A DNA stretch of 59,584 bases, from the NCBI RefSeq assembly GCF_001641635.1, contig NZ_LUUB01000080.1:289905-349488 (forward strand), read 5' to 3'. Source of the DNA: Bradyrhizobium centrolobii (GTDB taxonomy: Bacteria > Pseudomonadota > Alphaproteobacteria > Rhizobiales > Xanthobacteraceae). Shown in pieces: positions 1 to 8,872 of the stretch. The notes beneath the pieces were generated by a model. The model saw only the letters and a list, made by a program, of their open reading frames with translations. It did no database searches and was not told the DNA's origin. How positions within the stretch are numbered: position 1 is the stretch's first letter; each line of letters starts with the position of its first letter. A program made the position numbers and the translations under genes.

Positions 1-920
1 GCCGCGCTTTCGCCGAACGTCGCCTTCGCGATCTCGCCGATGCCGGCGAGCGAGCCGAGCATGCTGACGGCCTCCACCGGCAGCATGATGATCTTCTGGT
101 TCGGCGCGTCCTCGAACTGGCCGAACGCCTTTATATATTTGTCGGCGATGAAATAGTTCAACGCGGCAACGTCGCCCTTGGCGATGGCTTCCGACACCGC
201 CTGGGTCGCCTTGGCCTCGGCTTCGGCGAGACGCTCGCGCGCTTCGGCATCGCGGAAGGCAGCCTCGCGGCGGCCTTCGGCCTGAAGGATCTGCCCCTGC
301 TTGGCGCCCTCGGCGCGCAGGATCTCGGACTGGCGCTGGCCTTCGGCGGCGAGGATGTCGGCGCGCTTGACGCGCTCGGCCTTCATCTGCCGGCCCATCG
401 CCTCGACGAGGTCGGCGGGCGGCACGATGTCCTTGATCTCGATGCGGTTGACCTTGACGCCCCAGGGCGAGACCGCGGCGTCGACGACGCGCAGCAGACG
501 CTCGTTGATCTCGTCGCGATGCGACAGCACCTGGTCGAGATCCATCGAGCCCATCACCGAGCGGATGTTGGTCATGGTCAGGACCGTGATGGCCTGGGTG
601 AGGTTGGCGACCTCGTAGCTCGCCTTCGCCGCGTCGAACACCTGGAAGAAGGCGACGCCGTCCACCGTCACGGTGGCATTGTCCTTGGTGATCACCTCCT
701 GCTCGGGGATGTCGATCACCTGCTCCATCATGTTGATCTTGCGCCCGACGCGATCGAAATAGGGCACGATCAGATTGAGCCCGGGGCTCAGGGTCTGGGT
801 GTATTTGCCGAACCGCTCGATGGTCCAGTCGTAGCCCTGCGGCACCGTCTTCACGCCGGCAACCAGCGTCACGATCACCAGCAACACCAGAACAATCGCG
901 AAAATATCGAAACCGCTCAT
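1..920 (-). CDS. SPFH/band-7 (paraslipin/QmcA-like) membrane protein, 3' end outside window
   Basis: A membrane-anchored scaffold protein of the SPFH (stomatin/prohibitin/flotillin/HflK-C) superfamily, probably organising inner-membrane microdomains or protease partners. I translated the minus strand from an ATG at 920, preceded by a strong TGGAGGAGCT ribosome site. The product opens with one hydrophobic segment (residues about 5-22) and the motif VPQGYDWTIERFGKY. The band-7 fold follows, then an Ala/Glu/Arg-rich helix (roughly 190-260) with repeated AEGxRxxxI units typical of the coiled coil. The frame is open to base 1, so about 306 residues are seen and only the C-terminal tail is missing. 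In this subfamily an NfeD partner often sits downstream, which would be outside the window. Family call is firm; the exact partner is inference. Confidence 0.9.
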   Translation of the reverse strand, partial: MSGFDIFAIVLVLLVIVTLVAGVKTVPQGYDWTIERFGKYTQTLSPGLNLIVPYFDRVGRKINMMEQVIDIPEQEVITKDNATVTVDGVAFFQVFDAAKASYEVANLTQAITVLTMTNIRSVMGSMDLDQVLSHRDEINERLLRVVDAAVSPWGVKVNRIEIKDIVPPADLVEAMGRQMKAERVKRADILAAEGQRQSEILRAEGAKQGQILQAEGRREAAFRDAEARERLAEAEAKATQAVSEAIAKGDVAALNYFIADKYIKAFGQFEDAPNQKIIMLPVEAVSMLGSLAGIGEIAKATFGESA

Positions 921-1130
921 AGCTCCTCCAAGGCGGGAAAACGCCTTCCCCGCAGCCTCCCATTGGTCGGTATCGCTACCCTACCGGTTCAGCGACACAA
1001 ATTCACGTCGGCGCCGACCGAACTCCCCACAAGAAGTACGGAGCAGGAACCGCAGGGATTAAGTATTTGGAAGGAGGTTCTTGAAAGCGCGCGAGCGCAG
1101 CCTAGCGTTGTGACTCTGAGAGTCCATTCC

Positions 1131-1238
1131 GTCATTCCGGGGCCCGAGCGGAGCGAGGGAGCCCGGAATCCATCGGGCCACAGCGTACGCGGGTGAATGG
1201 ATTCCGGGCTCACGACTTCGTCGCGCCCCGGAATGACG
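1131..1238. repeat. Palindromic intergenic repeat, type A (copy 1)
   Basis: An imperfect inverted repeat whose ends read GTCATTCCGGGGC and GCCCCGGAATGAC, with inner arms built on GGATTCCGGGCTC. Similar elements occur at 12922-13028 and 24018-24144. It lies in the 370-base gap (921-1290) between two genes on the same strand. I see no gene in the rest of that gap. It is non-coding and probably folds into a long hairpin. Function, if any, is unknown. Confidence 0.8.
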
Positions 1239-1290
1239 TCCCCTGAATGACCTTGAGTGAATCAGACGTCAGAGGCGCAGCACTACCAGC

Positions 1291-2268
1291 CTATTCGATG
1301 ACGTCGTTCGCGGTTGCGAGCAGGTGCGCGGGGATCGTGACGCCGATCGCTTTGGCGGTCTTCAAATTGAACGCGAGCTCGAACTTGGTGGGATTCTGAA
1401 CCGGAAGATCGGCGGGCTGCGCGCCTCTGAGAATGCGATCGATATAGGACGCGGCACGGCGCACCTGCTCGGCGCTGTCGGTGCTGTAGGACATCAGCCC
1501 GCCCTCGTCGACGAAGCTGCGGCTCCAGAACACCGCGGGGACGCGCGCTTCGGTGATCGCCGCGAGCAGATGCGCCCGGTTGGCCATGGTGAAGAAGTCG
1601 GGCAGGACGAGCAGGCCGCCGTCCCTGCGCGAGGCGAGCGCAGCGATGGCGGCGACGTCATGCACCGGCGCGGTCTCGACCGTGACACGAAGCGCGCGCG
1701 CCGCGTCCTCGATTGTCTGCAGCATGAGGCCGGCGAACGGCGCGGTCGCGGGATTGTAGACGACGGAGACGCGGGCGACCTTTGGCGTGATCTGCGAGAG
1801 CATCTCCAGCCATTTGCCGGCCATTGGGCCGTCATAGTCGGTGAAGCCGGTGATGTTGCCGCCGGGATGGGCGAGGGTTTTGACAAAGCCCTGGCTGACG
1901 GGGTCGGTGACCACGGCGAACACGATCGGCGTCGTCGTGGTGCGCCTGTGCAGCTCCTCGACCGACGGGGTGCCGACCGCGAGCAGGATGTCGGGCTTGA
2001 GCGCGACCAGCTCGTCCGCGAGCCGCGCGATCCGCTGCCTATCGCCGCCGCCGCTGCGCCAGTCGATCCGAAGGTTGGCCTGCTCCTTCCAGCCGTGCGC
2101 GGCCAGCGCCTCAACCAGGATGGCGCTGCGCGTCTGCCCGGCCGCGTCGTCGTCGGCCGTGACCGAGAGCACGCCGAGCCGGCGCGTCGCGTCCGGTTGC
2201 TGGCCCAGCGCCGCGCGCGGCAGCGCGGTCATCATCCCGAGAAGCGCCAGGACCTCGCGACGGTTCAT
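1291..2268 (-). CDS. ABC transporter substrate-binding protein (ABC_sub_bind family)
   Basis: A 325-residue periplasmic binding protein of the ABC_sub_bind group (PF04392, COG2984). The N-terminus MNRREVLALLGMMTALPRAALG is an export signal with a twin-arginine-like RR, processed near ALG-Q. Family-typical features are the segment GxxDRQRIARLADELVALKPDILLAVGTPS and the repeated Rossmann-like lobes (VFAVVTDPVSQGFV, GGNITGFTDY). The gene starts 10 bases after the stop of hemH, so the two are probably co-transcribed. No permease or ATPase is adjacent; such orphan copies are numerous in Bradyrhizobium. The ligand cannot be read from the sequence. Confidence 0.88.
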   Translation of the reverse strand: MNRREVLALLGMMTALPRAALGQQPDATRRLGVLSVTADDDAAGQTRSAILVEALAAHGWKEQANLRIDWRSGGGDRQRIARLADELVALKPDILLAVGTPSVEELHRRTTTTPIVFAVVTDPVSQGFVKTLAHPGGNITGFTDYDGPMAGKWLEMLSQITPKVARVSVVYNPATAPFAGLMLQTIEDAARALRVTVETAPVHDVAAIAALASRRDGGLLVLPDFFTMANRAHLLAAITEARVPAVFWSRSFVDEGGLMSYSTDSAEQVRRAASYIDRILRGAQPADLPVQNPTKFELAFNLKTAKAIGVTIPAHLLATANDVIE

Positions 2269-2278
2269 GGGGCGTCCA

Positions 2279-3313
2279 TCATATCCAACCCTGAAGCTCG
2301 CGCAGCACCAGGGTGCGGATCACGTCCATGCCGGGATCGCTGTCGTTGAGGCAGGGGATCGCGGCAAACTGTTCGCCGCCATTGTGCTTGAAGATCTCGG
2401 CGTTCTCCTGCGCGATCTCCTCCAGCGTCTCCAGGCAGTCGGCGGCAAAGCCTGGCGTCACCACCGCAATGCGGCGCACGCCTTCCTTGGCAAGACGCTC
2501 CATCGTCTTGTCGGTGTAGGGCTGGAGCCACTCGTCATTGCCGAAGCGGGACTGGAAGGTCAGCAGCAGCTTTGACGTCTCCATCCCGAGCCGGCGGCGC
2601 AGCGCCTCGGTCGTCGCGATGCAATGGCCCTGATAGGGATCGCCCTTGTCGACATAGGATTTCGGCATGCCGTGGAAAGAGGCGACGATCAGTTCAGGCT
2701 TGAACGGCAGCGTCGCCAGATGCGCCTCGATCGAGGTCGCGAGCGCCTCGATGTAAGCCTCGTCCTCGTAATAAGGCGGCGTCACCCGCAGCGTCGGCTG
2801 CGCCCGCAGCCGGGAGAGCACGCGGAACACCTCGTCGCAGACGGTGGCCGATGTCGAGGCGGAATATTGCGGATAGAGGGGCACGGCGAGAATGCGCTCG
2901 CATCCCTTGGCGATCAGCGCGTCGATGCCGGCGCGGATCGAGGGATTTCCGTAGCGCATCGCCCAATCGACAACGACGTGCTCGCGGTCCGACAATGCGG
3001 ATGCGAGTTTGTCGCTCTGCGACCGCGTAATCGTCTTGAGCGGCGACTCGTTCTTCTCGTCGTTCCAGATCTTGCGATAGTCGAGCGCCTTGGTGCGCGG
3101 CCGGCGGCGCAGGATGATGCCGTTCAGCACGAGCTGCCAGATCAGGCCCTGGTCCTCGATGACGCGCGGGTCCGAAAGAAATTCCCTCAGATAGACTCGC
3201 ACGCCGGGAGCATCGGCCGTATCGGGCGTGCCGAGATTGATCAGGAGCACGCCGACGCGCTGGCCGGGTTGCACGGCCGGCTTCGCGGTCTCGATGGGGA
3301 CAACGGTCGTCAT
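2279..3313 (-). CDS. hemH: Ferrochelatase
   Basis: Inserts ferrous iron into protoporphyrin IX, the last step of protoheme synthesis, at the cytoplasmic face of the membrane. The product is 344 residues from the ATG at 3313; a TTG at 3352 would add 13 residues, and neither start has a clear ribosome site. Recognisable family segments are GVLLINLGTPD, FLSDPRVI, the catalytic-His region VASFHGMPKSY (His about 214), LTFQSRFG and TPGFAADCLETLEEI with the conserved Glu about 295. No CxxC-type iron-sulfur cysteines were noticed at the C-terminus. An ABC_sub_bind gene follows after 10 bases. Confidence in identity is very high; the start is less certain. Confidence 0.96.
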   Translation of the reverse strand: MTTVVPIETAKPAVQPGQRVGVLLINLGTPDTADAPGVRVYLREFLSDPRVIEDQGLIWQLVLNGIILRRRPRTKALDYRKIWNDEKNESPLKTITRSQSDKLASALSDREHVVVDWAMRYGNPSIRAGIDALIAKGCERILAVPLYPQYSASTSATVCDEVFRVLSRLRAQPTLRVTPPYYEDEAYIEALATSIEAHLATLPFKPELIVASFHGMPKSYVDKGDPYQGHCIATTEALRRRLGMETSKLLLTFQSRFGNDEWLQPYTDKTMERLAKEGVRRIAVVTPGFAADCLETLEEIAQENAEIFKHNGGEQFAAIPCLNDSDPGMDVIRTLVLRELQGWI

Positions 3314-3397
3314 GACAGTGCGTGGGTTCGCGCGTTGCACCGAACTTGTCAAGATCAGCCCGATTTCGCTAGGGTCTACCTAAGCGGGGGAGGACCG

Positions 3398-3796
3398 ATG
3401 ACACTCGCGGAATGGTGCGTATTTGGAGCGCTGCTGCTTTATCTCGCGACGATCGCCTCGATCAAATGGATCAGGTTTCGCCGTTTCGACAATTCCCGGC
3501 CACGCGATCCCGCCTTCTATGAGGATGGCATCTCGCAGCGCGCACTCGGCGCGCACCAGAACGGCATCGAGACCTTTCCGTTCTTCGCCTTCGCCGTGCT
3601 GCTCGCCGAATTCCGGGATTCGCCGCAGCGCCTGATCGACGAGCTTGCGGTGCTGTTCCTGATCGTGCGGATCGCCTACGTGCTGACCTATCTCGGCAAC
3701 CGCCCGACGCTGCGCTCGATCCTCTGGAGCATCGGCTTTGCGATCAATATCGCGATCTTCTTCATGCCGGCGCTGAAACGGTTTCTGCCAGTGTGA
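3398..3796 (+). CDS. MAPEG family membrane protein
   Basis: A 132-residue integral membrane protein of the MAPEG superfamily (COG3788-type relatives of microsomal glutathione transferase). It has four predicted hydrophobic helices, at about 4-24, 60-75, 80-100 and 105-125. The conserved middle stretch is RALGAHQNGIETFPFFAFAV, which carries the family's AxxNxxE pattern. The ATG at 3398 has a strong site (GGGGGAGGACCG). It is transcribed divergently from hemH and converges on the NicO permease gene across a repeat. An enzymatic role (glutathione transfer or peroxide reduction) is possible by family but not shown here. Confidence 0.88.
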   Translation: MTLAEWCVFGALLLYLATIASIKWIRFRRFDNSRPRDPAFYEDGISQRALGAHQNGIETFPFFAFAVLLAEFRDSPQRLIDELAVLFLIVRIAYVLTYLGNRPTLRSILWSIGFAINIAIFFMPALKRFLPV

Positions 3797-3802
3797 GCTT
3801 TC

Positions 3803-3957
3803 TTCCTTCTCCCCATGTGGGAGAAGGTGGCGCGAAGCGCCGCATGAGGGGTCTCTTCCCACGAACTACCGCGCCAGGGCCATTCTCGGAGAGAGACCCC
3901 TCACCCGTCTCGCCGCTACGCGGCGAGCCACCCTCTCCCACAAGGGGAGAGGGAAAA
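3803..3957. repeat. Palindromic intergenic repeat, type C (copy 1)
   Basis: Fills the gap between the convergent MAPEG and NicO genes. The outer arms are CTTCTCCCCATGTGGGAGAAG and CCCTCTCCCACAAGGGGAG. Inner arms are GAGGGGTCTCT and AGAGACCCCTC. The sequence can form a long cruciform or hairpin on either strand, so it may act as a bidirectional terminator. Relatives occur in at least five other gaps of this window. Confidence 0.8.
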
Positions 3958-3961
3958 CAGC

Positions 3962-5086
3962 TCAAAAACACGTCGTCCGTTCGGCAGCGATGTAGCCGAA
4001 CAACAGGCCGACGCCGAACAGCAGCACGAGGCCGGCGGCGGCGAATTCGATGCCGCGCATGAACAATGCGCCGCCGCCGTCGCGGGCCGCGCTCAAGCGC
4101 TGCGCGATGTCCTTGGCGGAGACGGCGACGACCGCGATGGCCGCAACCGTGATCGCGGTGCCGAGCCCCATCAGCAAGGTCGCGGCGATGCCGGCCCAGA
4201 ACAGGCCCTGGGCGAGCGCGAACACCAGGACCAGGATCGCACCCGAGCAGGGGCGGATGCCGACGGTCAAGATAGCGGCGAATCCGCGCCGCCAGCCGCC
4301 GGGCCCGGCCAGTTCGCTTGGCGCGGGGCCGTGGGAATGGCCGCAATGCTCGTCATGGACGTGGTCATGCCCGTGGTGCTGATGGACGTGGGCCTGACCA
4401 TGGCCGTGGTGATGATCATGGCCGCGATCATGATGAACACGCGCATCGTGATGGTGATGGTCGCGATCGTGGTTATGCGGCACGCCGGCGATCGCCGGCA
4501 CCGGCTGGGCCGTCTGCAACGCGCGGATGAAGGCGCCGCCCTTGACCCAGACGAGGCGCAGGCCGAACGCCGCGATCAGCGCGTAGCTCGCAATCTCGAT
4601 CGTTCCTTCCGCCTTGCACATGGTTTTCGCGGTCGCATTCAGCGCCCAGGCCGAGATGCCGACGATGAGGATCGCCACCAGCGCCTGCATCAGCGCAGAC
4701 GCAAACGACAGCGCGATGCCGCGCCGCGCGGTCTCGCGGTTGGCGACGAGATAGGAGGCGATCACCGCCTTGCCGTGGCCGGGACCGGCGGCGTGGAAGA
4801 TGCCGTAGGCGAAGGAGATCGCGAGCAGCGTCCACACCGCCGAGCCGTCGGATTTCGCGGCACGGATGGTCGCGGACATCTGGCGATAGAATTCGGACTG
4901 CTTGGCCAGCAGCCAGCCGATGATGCCGCCGGCCTCGGGCTCGGCCGCCGGCCGCGGCCCGCCGAACGGATTCTGCGCGAAGAGATCGTGGAGCGCGGCA
5001 TCCGCCAGGCTCAACACGAGGAGGACCGCAGCGCAGGCGAGCAGCCCGTGCGCAAGCCGGGAATGGAGGCGCGGGATCAAGGGCAA
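3962..5086 (-). CDS. NicO/RcnA-like nickel-cobalt permease with His-rich loop
   Basis: A 374-residue inner-membrane transporter of the NicO family (PF03824; COG2215). It has a membrane signal at residues 10-30. The family signature HAAGPGHGKAVIASYL follows, then several membrane spans. A long cytosolic or periplasmic loop (about residues 200-260) is made mostly of His and Asp (HNHDRDHHHHD, HGHDHVHDEHCGHSHG), and a second motif TVGIRPCSGAILVLVFALAQG closes the core. The paired HAAGPGHGK and RPCSGA motifs are diagnostic. It overlaps the DUF1007 gene by 10 bases; these two families are commonly paired. Export or uptake of Ni2+/Co2+ is inferred from the family; the metal is not certain. Confidence 0.9.
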   Translation of the reverse strand: MPLIPRLHSRLAHGLLACAAVLLVLSLADAALHDLFAQNPFGGPRPAAEPEAGGIIGWLLAKQSEFYRQMSATIRAAKSDGSAVWTLLAISFAYGIFHAAGPGHGKAVIASYLVANRETARRGIALSFASALMQALVAILIVGISAWALNATAKTMCKAEGTIEIASYALIAAFGLRLVWVKGGAFIRALQTAQPVPAIAGVPHNHDRDHHHHDARVHHDRGHDHHHGHGQAHVHQHHGHDHVHDEHCGHSHGPAPSELAGPGGWRRGFAAILTVGIRPCSGAILVLVFALAQGLFWAGIAATLLMGLGTAITVAAIAVVAVSAKDIAQRLSAARDGGGALFMRGIEFAAAGLVLLFGVGLLFGYIAAERTTCF

Positions 5087-5715
5087 TCCACCGTGATCTT
5101 GTTGGCGAACATCATGCCGAAATTGGCGTTCGGGCCATCCATGAAGGTCTGCTCGTTGAGCTTCTGCGCGGTCGCGGTGCCGTCGCTCGGCCGGTCAAGC
5201 TTCATCTGACAGCCGGAGGGCGCGCCAACCAGCCCGACCGGGTTGTCCTTGGCCATCTGGAAATCGATGAAGAAGGAGCGGTCGAACACTTCGAGCACCA
5301 GTTGCTTGGGCTTGACCGGGTCCTTCAGCGGCAACGTGAAGTGCAAAGTCAGAACCGTATCCTTGTAGTCGAGGAAGTAGTCGACCGGCTCCTGGAAGCG
5401 CTCTTTCTTGCCGTCGGCTCGCGCGAAGGTGAAGTAGGCATATTCCTTCAGCGACTCGACATTGGTCTGCGCCAGCGGCCCCAGCTCCTCGCGCGTGTAG
5501 GCGCCCTTCTTTTTGCTCTCGAGCCCCTGCACCGCATAGGCCGAGAACATATCGTCGAAGGTCCAGGCGTGACGTACGCCGGTGATGCTGCCGTCCTCGG
5601 CGTAGAGCAATTCGCTGGTCGCGGTGATCCAGACATGCGGATGTGCGCTTGCGGCACTCGCCGCGAGCGAGAGGCCGGCGGCGAGCAGCCATCCCAGCAG
5701 CGCGCGCATGCCCAT
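5077..5715 (-). CDS. DUF1007 periplasmic protein, partner of NicO permease
   Basis: A 212-residue exported protein (DUF1007, COG3683). The signal peptide ends near SAASAHPHVWI; mature proteins of the family begin with this HPHVW metal-ligand-like motif. Other conserved stretches are RHAWTFDDMFSAYAV and VFDRSFFIDFQM. The ATG at 5715 overlaps the stop of the upstream peptidase gene as TGATG, and the end overlaps the permease gene, so all three are translationally coupled. The likely role is as a periplasmic metal-binding accessory of the NicO transporter. That role is inferred from genome pairing, not from a known activity. Confidence 0.88.
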   Translation of the reverse strand: MGMRALLGWLLAAGLSLAASAASAHPHVWITATSELLYAEDGSITGVRHAWTFDDMFSAYAVQGLESKKKGAYTREELGPLAQTNVESLKEYAYFTFARADGKKERFQEPVDYFLDYKDTVLTLHFTLPLKDPVKPKQLVLEVFDRSFFIDFQMAKDNPVGLVGAPSGCQMKLDRPSDGTATAQKLNEQTFMDGPNANFGMMFANKITVDCP

Positions 5716-7805
5716 CAGGCCGCCTTGGCGTCGTCGAGCAGGCCGCGGCGGCGGAGCAGCGCGTCGGGCTCCGGCGGGCGGCCGCGGAAGGCCTCGTAGG
5801 CCGCCTCCGGATCGACCGATCCGCCGCTCGAGTAGATGTCGTCGTGCAGGCGCTTTGCGACCGCCGGGTCGAAGATGTTGCCAGCCTCCTCGAACGCGCC
5901 GAAGGCGTCGGCGTCCATCACCTCCGACCACATGTAGCTGTAATAGCCGGCGGCATAATGATCGCCGGAGAAGATGTGACCGAACTGCGTCGGCCGGTGG
6001 CGCAGCGAAATCTCCTCGGGCATGCCGATCTTCTCCAGCTCCTTCTTCTCGAAGGCCCGGACATCCTGCGCGGCGGAAGCCGGCTGGGTGTGGAATTCGA
6101 GGTCGACCAGCGCCGAGGAGACGAACTCGACGGTGGCAAAGCCCTGGTTGAACTTGCGCGCGGCGAGGAAGCGCTGGAGCAGATCGTCGGGCAGCGGCTC
6201 GCCGGTCTGGTAGTGGCGGGCGAACTGCTGCAGCACCTCGGGCCGCTCCTGCCAGTGCTCGTAGAGCTGGGACGGCAACTCGACGAAGTCGGTGAACACG
6301 GCGGTGCCCGACAGCGACGGATAGGTCACGTTGGACAGCATGCCGTGCAGGCCATGGCCGAACTCGTGGAACAGGGTACGGGCATCGTCCGGCGACAGCA
6401 GCGAAGGCTCGCCGCCTGCTCCTTTCGCGAAGTTGCAGACATTGATGATCAAGGGCGCGATCTCGCCGTCGAGCTTCTGCTGGTCGCGCAGCGAGGTCAT
6501 CCAGGCGCCGGAGCGCTTCGACGGCCGGGCATAGTAGTCGCCGTAGAACAGCGCCTTATGCTTGCCGTCGCGGTCCCGGACCTCCCAGACCCGGACGTCC
6601 GGGTGCCAGGTGGGGACGTCCTTGCACTCCTCGAAGGTAATGCCGAACAGCCGCGTGGCGCAGTCGAAGGCGGCGGCGATCATGTGGTCGAGCGTAAGGT
6701 ACGGCTTGATCGCGGCGTCGTCGAAATTGGCGCGCTGCAGGCGGAGCTTTTCGGCGTAGTAGCGCCAGTCCCAGGGCGCGAGCTGGAAATTGCCGCCCTC
6801 GGTCGTGATCAGCGCCTGCATCTCGTCGCGGTCGGCGAGCGCCCGCGCCCGCGCCGGTTTCCAGACCCGCTCCAGAAGGCCCCGCACCGCGTCCGGCGTC
6901 TTGGCCATCGAATCCTCGAGCCGGTAGGCGGCGAAGGTTGGATAGCCCAGGAGATTGGCGCTCTCCTCCCGCAGCTTCAGGATCTCGACGATGGTCGCGT
7001 TGTTGTCGTTGGCATTGCCATTGTCGCCCCGCGCCGTGAAGGCCTTGTAGACCTTCTCACGCAGGTCACGCCTCGCAGAGCTCTTCAGGAACGGCTCGAC
7101 CGAGGAGCGCGACAGCGTGACGATGGCCTTGCCGGCCATCCCGCGCTCTTCTGCCGCGGCCTGAGCGGCGGCGACGAAGCTCTCGGAGAGGCCCTGGCGG
7201 TCGGCCTCGCCGAGCTCCATGGACCACTCCTGCTCGTCGCCGAGCAGATGATGGCTGAAGGTGGTGCCGAGCTGGGCGAGCTTCTCGTTGATCTCAGCCA
7301 TCCGCGTCTTGGCCTCCTCGGAGAGGCCGGCGCCGGCGCGGTGGAAGCGGGTGTAGGTGCGCTCCAGCAGGCGGAGCTGTTCCGGGGTGAGCTTGAGCGC
7401 GGCGCGGTTCTCGTGCAGCTGGGCGATGCGACCAAACAGCACGGCATTCATCATGATTGGATTCCAGTGCCGCGCCATCCGCAAGGAGACCTCCTTGTCG
7501 ATCTCCAGGATGGCCGGATTGGAATGCGCCGAGACCAGGTCGTAGAAGACCGCCGCGACCTTGTTCAGGAGCTTGCCGGAGCGCTCCAGCGCCGTGATCG
7601 TGTTGGCGAAGTCGGGCGTTGCCGGATCATTGGTGACCGCCGCGATCTCGGCGGAGTGGTCGGCGAAGGCCTGCTCGAAGGCCGGAAGGAAGTGCTCCGG
7701 CTTGATCTCGTCGAAGGGCGGGGTCGTGAACGGCGTCACCCAGGCCTTCAGCAGCGGATTGGCGTCGGCCGGCGCGGTGCCTGTATTTTGGCGGGGTTCT
7801 GACAT
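5715..7805 (-). CDS. M3 family metallopeptidase (peptidyl-dipeptidase / oligopeptidase A type)
   Basis: A 696-residue cytosolic zinc peptidase of family M3 that degrades short peptides. The zinc motif HEFGH is at His480-Glu481-His484 within DARTLFHEFGHGLHGML, and the third ligand is probably Glu509 in FTDFVELPSQ. The C-terminal substrate-binding stretch FSGDHYAAGYYSYMWSEVMDAD is characteristic of Dcp/OpdA. Length matches the family. It is the first gene of the peptidase-DUF1007-NicO unit and is divergent from the small membrane protein gene at 7943. Dcp and OpdA are close paralogues, so the symbol is left open. Confidence 0.94.
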   Translation of the reverse strand: MSEPRQNTGTAPADANPLLKAWVTPFTTPPFDEIKPEHFLPAFEQAFADHSAEIAAVTNDPATPDFANTITALERSGKLLNKVAAVFYDLVSAHSNPAILEIDKEVSLRMARHWNPIMMNAVLFGRIAQLHENRAALKLTPEQLRLLERTYTRFHRAGAGLSEEAKTRMAEINEKLAQLGTTFSHHLLGDEQEWSMELGEADRQGLSESFVAAAQAAAEERGMAGKAIVTLSRSSVEPFLKSSARRDLREKVYKAFTARGDNGNANDNNATIVEILKLREESANLLGYPTFAAYRLEDSMAKTPDAVRGLLERVWKPARARALADRDEMQALITTEGGNFQLAPWDWRYYAEKLRLQRANFDDAAIKPYLTLDHMIAAAFDCATRLFGITFEECKDVPTWHPDVRVWEVRDRDGKHKALFYGDYYARPSKRSGAWMTSLRDQQKLDGEIAPLIINVCNFAKGAGGEPSLLSPDDARTLFHEFGHGLHGMLSNVTYPSLSGTAVFTDFVELPSQLYEHWQERPEVLQQFARHYQTGEPLPDDLLQRFLAARKFNQGFATVEFVSSALVDLEFHTQPASAAQDVRAFEKKELEKIGMPEEISLRHRPTQFGHIFSGDHYAAGYYSYMWSEVMDADAFGAFEEAGNIFDPAVAKRLHDDIYSSGGSVDPEAAYEAFRGRPPEPDALLRRRGLLDDAKAA

Positions 7806-7942
7806 CGTTGGTCCCGTTTTTTTGAGCTGGTTTGTTAAGGCCAGCTATAGCACGCGATGGGGCTTTTTTGGGCCATTTGGCCTTGCTCCCGGCCGCCTTT
7901 TCGGGGAGATTGCGGCCCTCGCAGACCACGGACCTTTTGCCT

Positions 7943-8197
7943 ATGAACGCGCCTGCCTCTTCCTCCCGCCAGATCGTCTGGCGCAGCGTCATCACCGTCC
8001 TCAGCGCCGCCATCCTGATCGGCGCCGAGGTGTTCGGCGCGGCGTTCGCCGGCGGCTGGGCGCTCGCGATTCTGTTCGGGCTCGGCGACCAAGGCGCGCA
8101 CATCCTTCAGGCCGTGCTGTTCACACTCGGCGTGCTCGTGATGACCGCCTTCATCCGCGCAGCTCAGCGCGTCGAGCCCTTCACGAAGCGCGGCTGA
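7943..8197 (+). CDS. Small two-span membrane protein, function unknown
   Basis: An 84-residue protein beginning MNAPASSSRQIVWRSV. It has two hydrophobic segments (about 14-36 and 40-68), separated by a short Gly-rich turn, and a basic C-terminus (RVEPFTKRG). It is divergent from the M3 peptidase gene. No catalytic or binding motif is visible. It looks like a conserved rhizobial hypothetical membrane protein; I do not recognise a named family. The start is chosen because upstream in-frame sequence lies within the divergent promoter region. Confidence 0.7.
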   Translation: MNAPASSSRQIVWRSVITVLSAAILIGAEVFGAAFAGGWALAILFGLGDQGAHILQAVLFTLGVLVMTAFIRAAQRVEPFTKRG

Positions 8198-8323
8198 CGC
8201 ACGTGCGCGCGAGCGACGCGCGCGCTACGCTGAGAAACTTAACGCCTGTTCATCTTCAGCGTCGCTTGCGCATCACAGCGCAAGCAGATGTTAGGCAATT
8301 CTGTCCTCAGCCTAAAAAAATTC

Positions 8324-8351
8324 TTGCGAACCAGAGTCAAAACGCTTATGT
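8324..8351 (+). promoter_or_regulatory. Candidate sigma-70-like promoter for the decarboxylase leader
   Basis: TTGCGA (8324-8329) and TTATGT (8346-8351) are separated by 16 bases, giving a plausible start near 8358. The match is partial. It is proposed because a long structured leader follows directly and no other good pair was noticed nearby. Confidence 0.35.
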
Positions 8352-8357
8352 GCGGAC

Positions 8358-8872
8358 TTGCCCAATTTCGCACGTGCCTGTGGTCGTGTGTCAGTCGGTA
8401 GGTATCCGGACAAGAGGCCGGACAGCCGCCAAGGGGTGAAGAAGCCGAGGGGCTCTTCGGAAGCGCCGAAGTCGGAAGACTGAAGAGGTCTGAAGACGGA
8501 GACGACCGAAGCGTCCAGCATCTCTCTCAAAGAGATGCCTTGTCGAAGGTGACTTCGCTCTTTGCAACCGTGACTGGCAGCCGGAGGCGAACCGGCGCAC
8601 CTCGTTCTCAACGGGGGACGCGACTTAAAGCAACGACGGATCGGGCTTTTTTGGTCTCTACCGGCATTCCAACGCCGGCGCGGGCTACTGAAAAGGCTTG
8701 TCCTTCATTGCCAGGTGAGCGGGCGGGAAAATTCCCAACCAATCCACGGCAGCACAAACTGGTCTGAGTTCTTAGGCTCTGTCGCGTCTCCATCGTGCGG
8801 CATCGCCAAAGCGCTCACGTCCAAGAACAATTTGAACGGGTCCTTGTCGCAAAGGGCCGTTTGGAGGGTGCT
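8358..8872 (+). ncRNA. Structured 5' leader of the ornithine/lysine decarboxylase gene, speF-RNA candidate
   Basis: About 500 bases without a convincing gene lie upstream of the decarboxylase. The stretch is rich in GAAG/CGAAG words and perfect short hairpins: CTTCGG/CCGAAG (8455-8470), AGAC/GTCT (about 8477-8488) and GCATCTCT/AGAGATGC (about 8518-8538). A C/G-rich inverted repeat (ACCGGC/GCCGG) lies near 8660-8680. Established knowledge: a cis-regulatory RNA named speF was described upstream of decarboxylase genes in alphaproteobacteria, and its position fits. I did not match the consensus base by base, so limits and identity are inference. The mRNA start is only estimated. Confidence 0.6.

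Noticed and set aside
5643..7802. 719-residue frame on the plus strand opposite the M3 peptidase
   Set aside because: It is a shadow of the peptidase gene: low-complexity, His/Arg-rich and without any family motif, while the minus-strand protein has HEFGH and full family length.
8348..8401. 17-codon frame MCGLAQFRTCLWSCVSR in the decarboxylase leader, as an upstream peptide
   Set aside because: No ribosome site, and the ATG overlaps the proposed -10 hexamer, so it would not be in the mRNA if that promoter is right. No enrichment for Orn or Arg codons.
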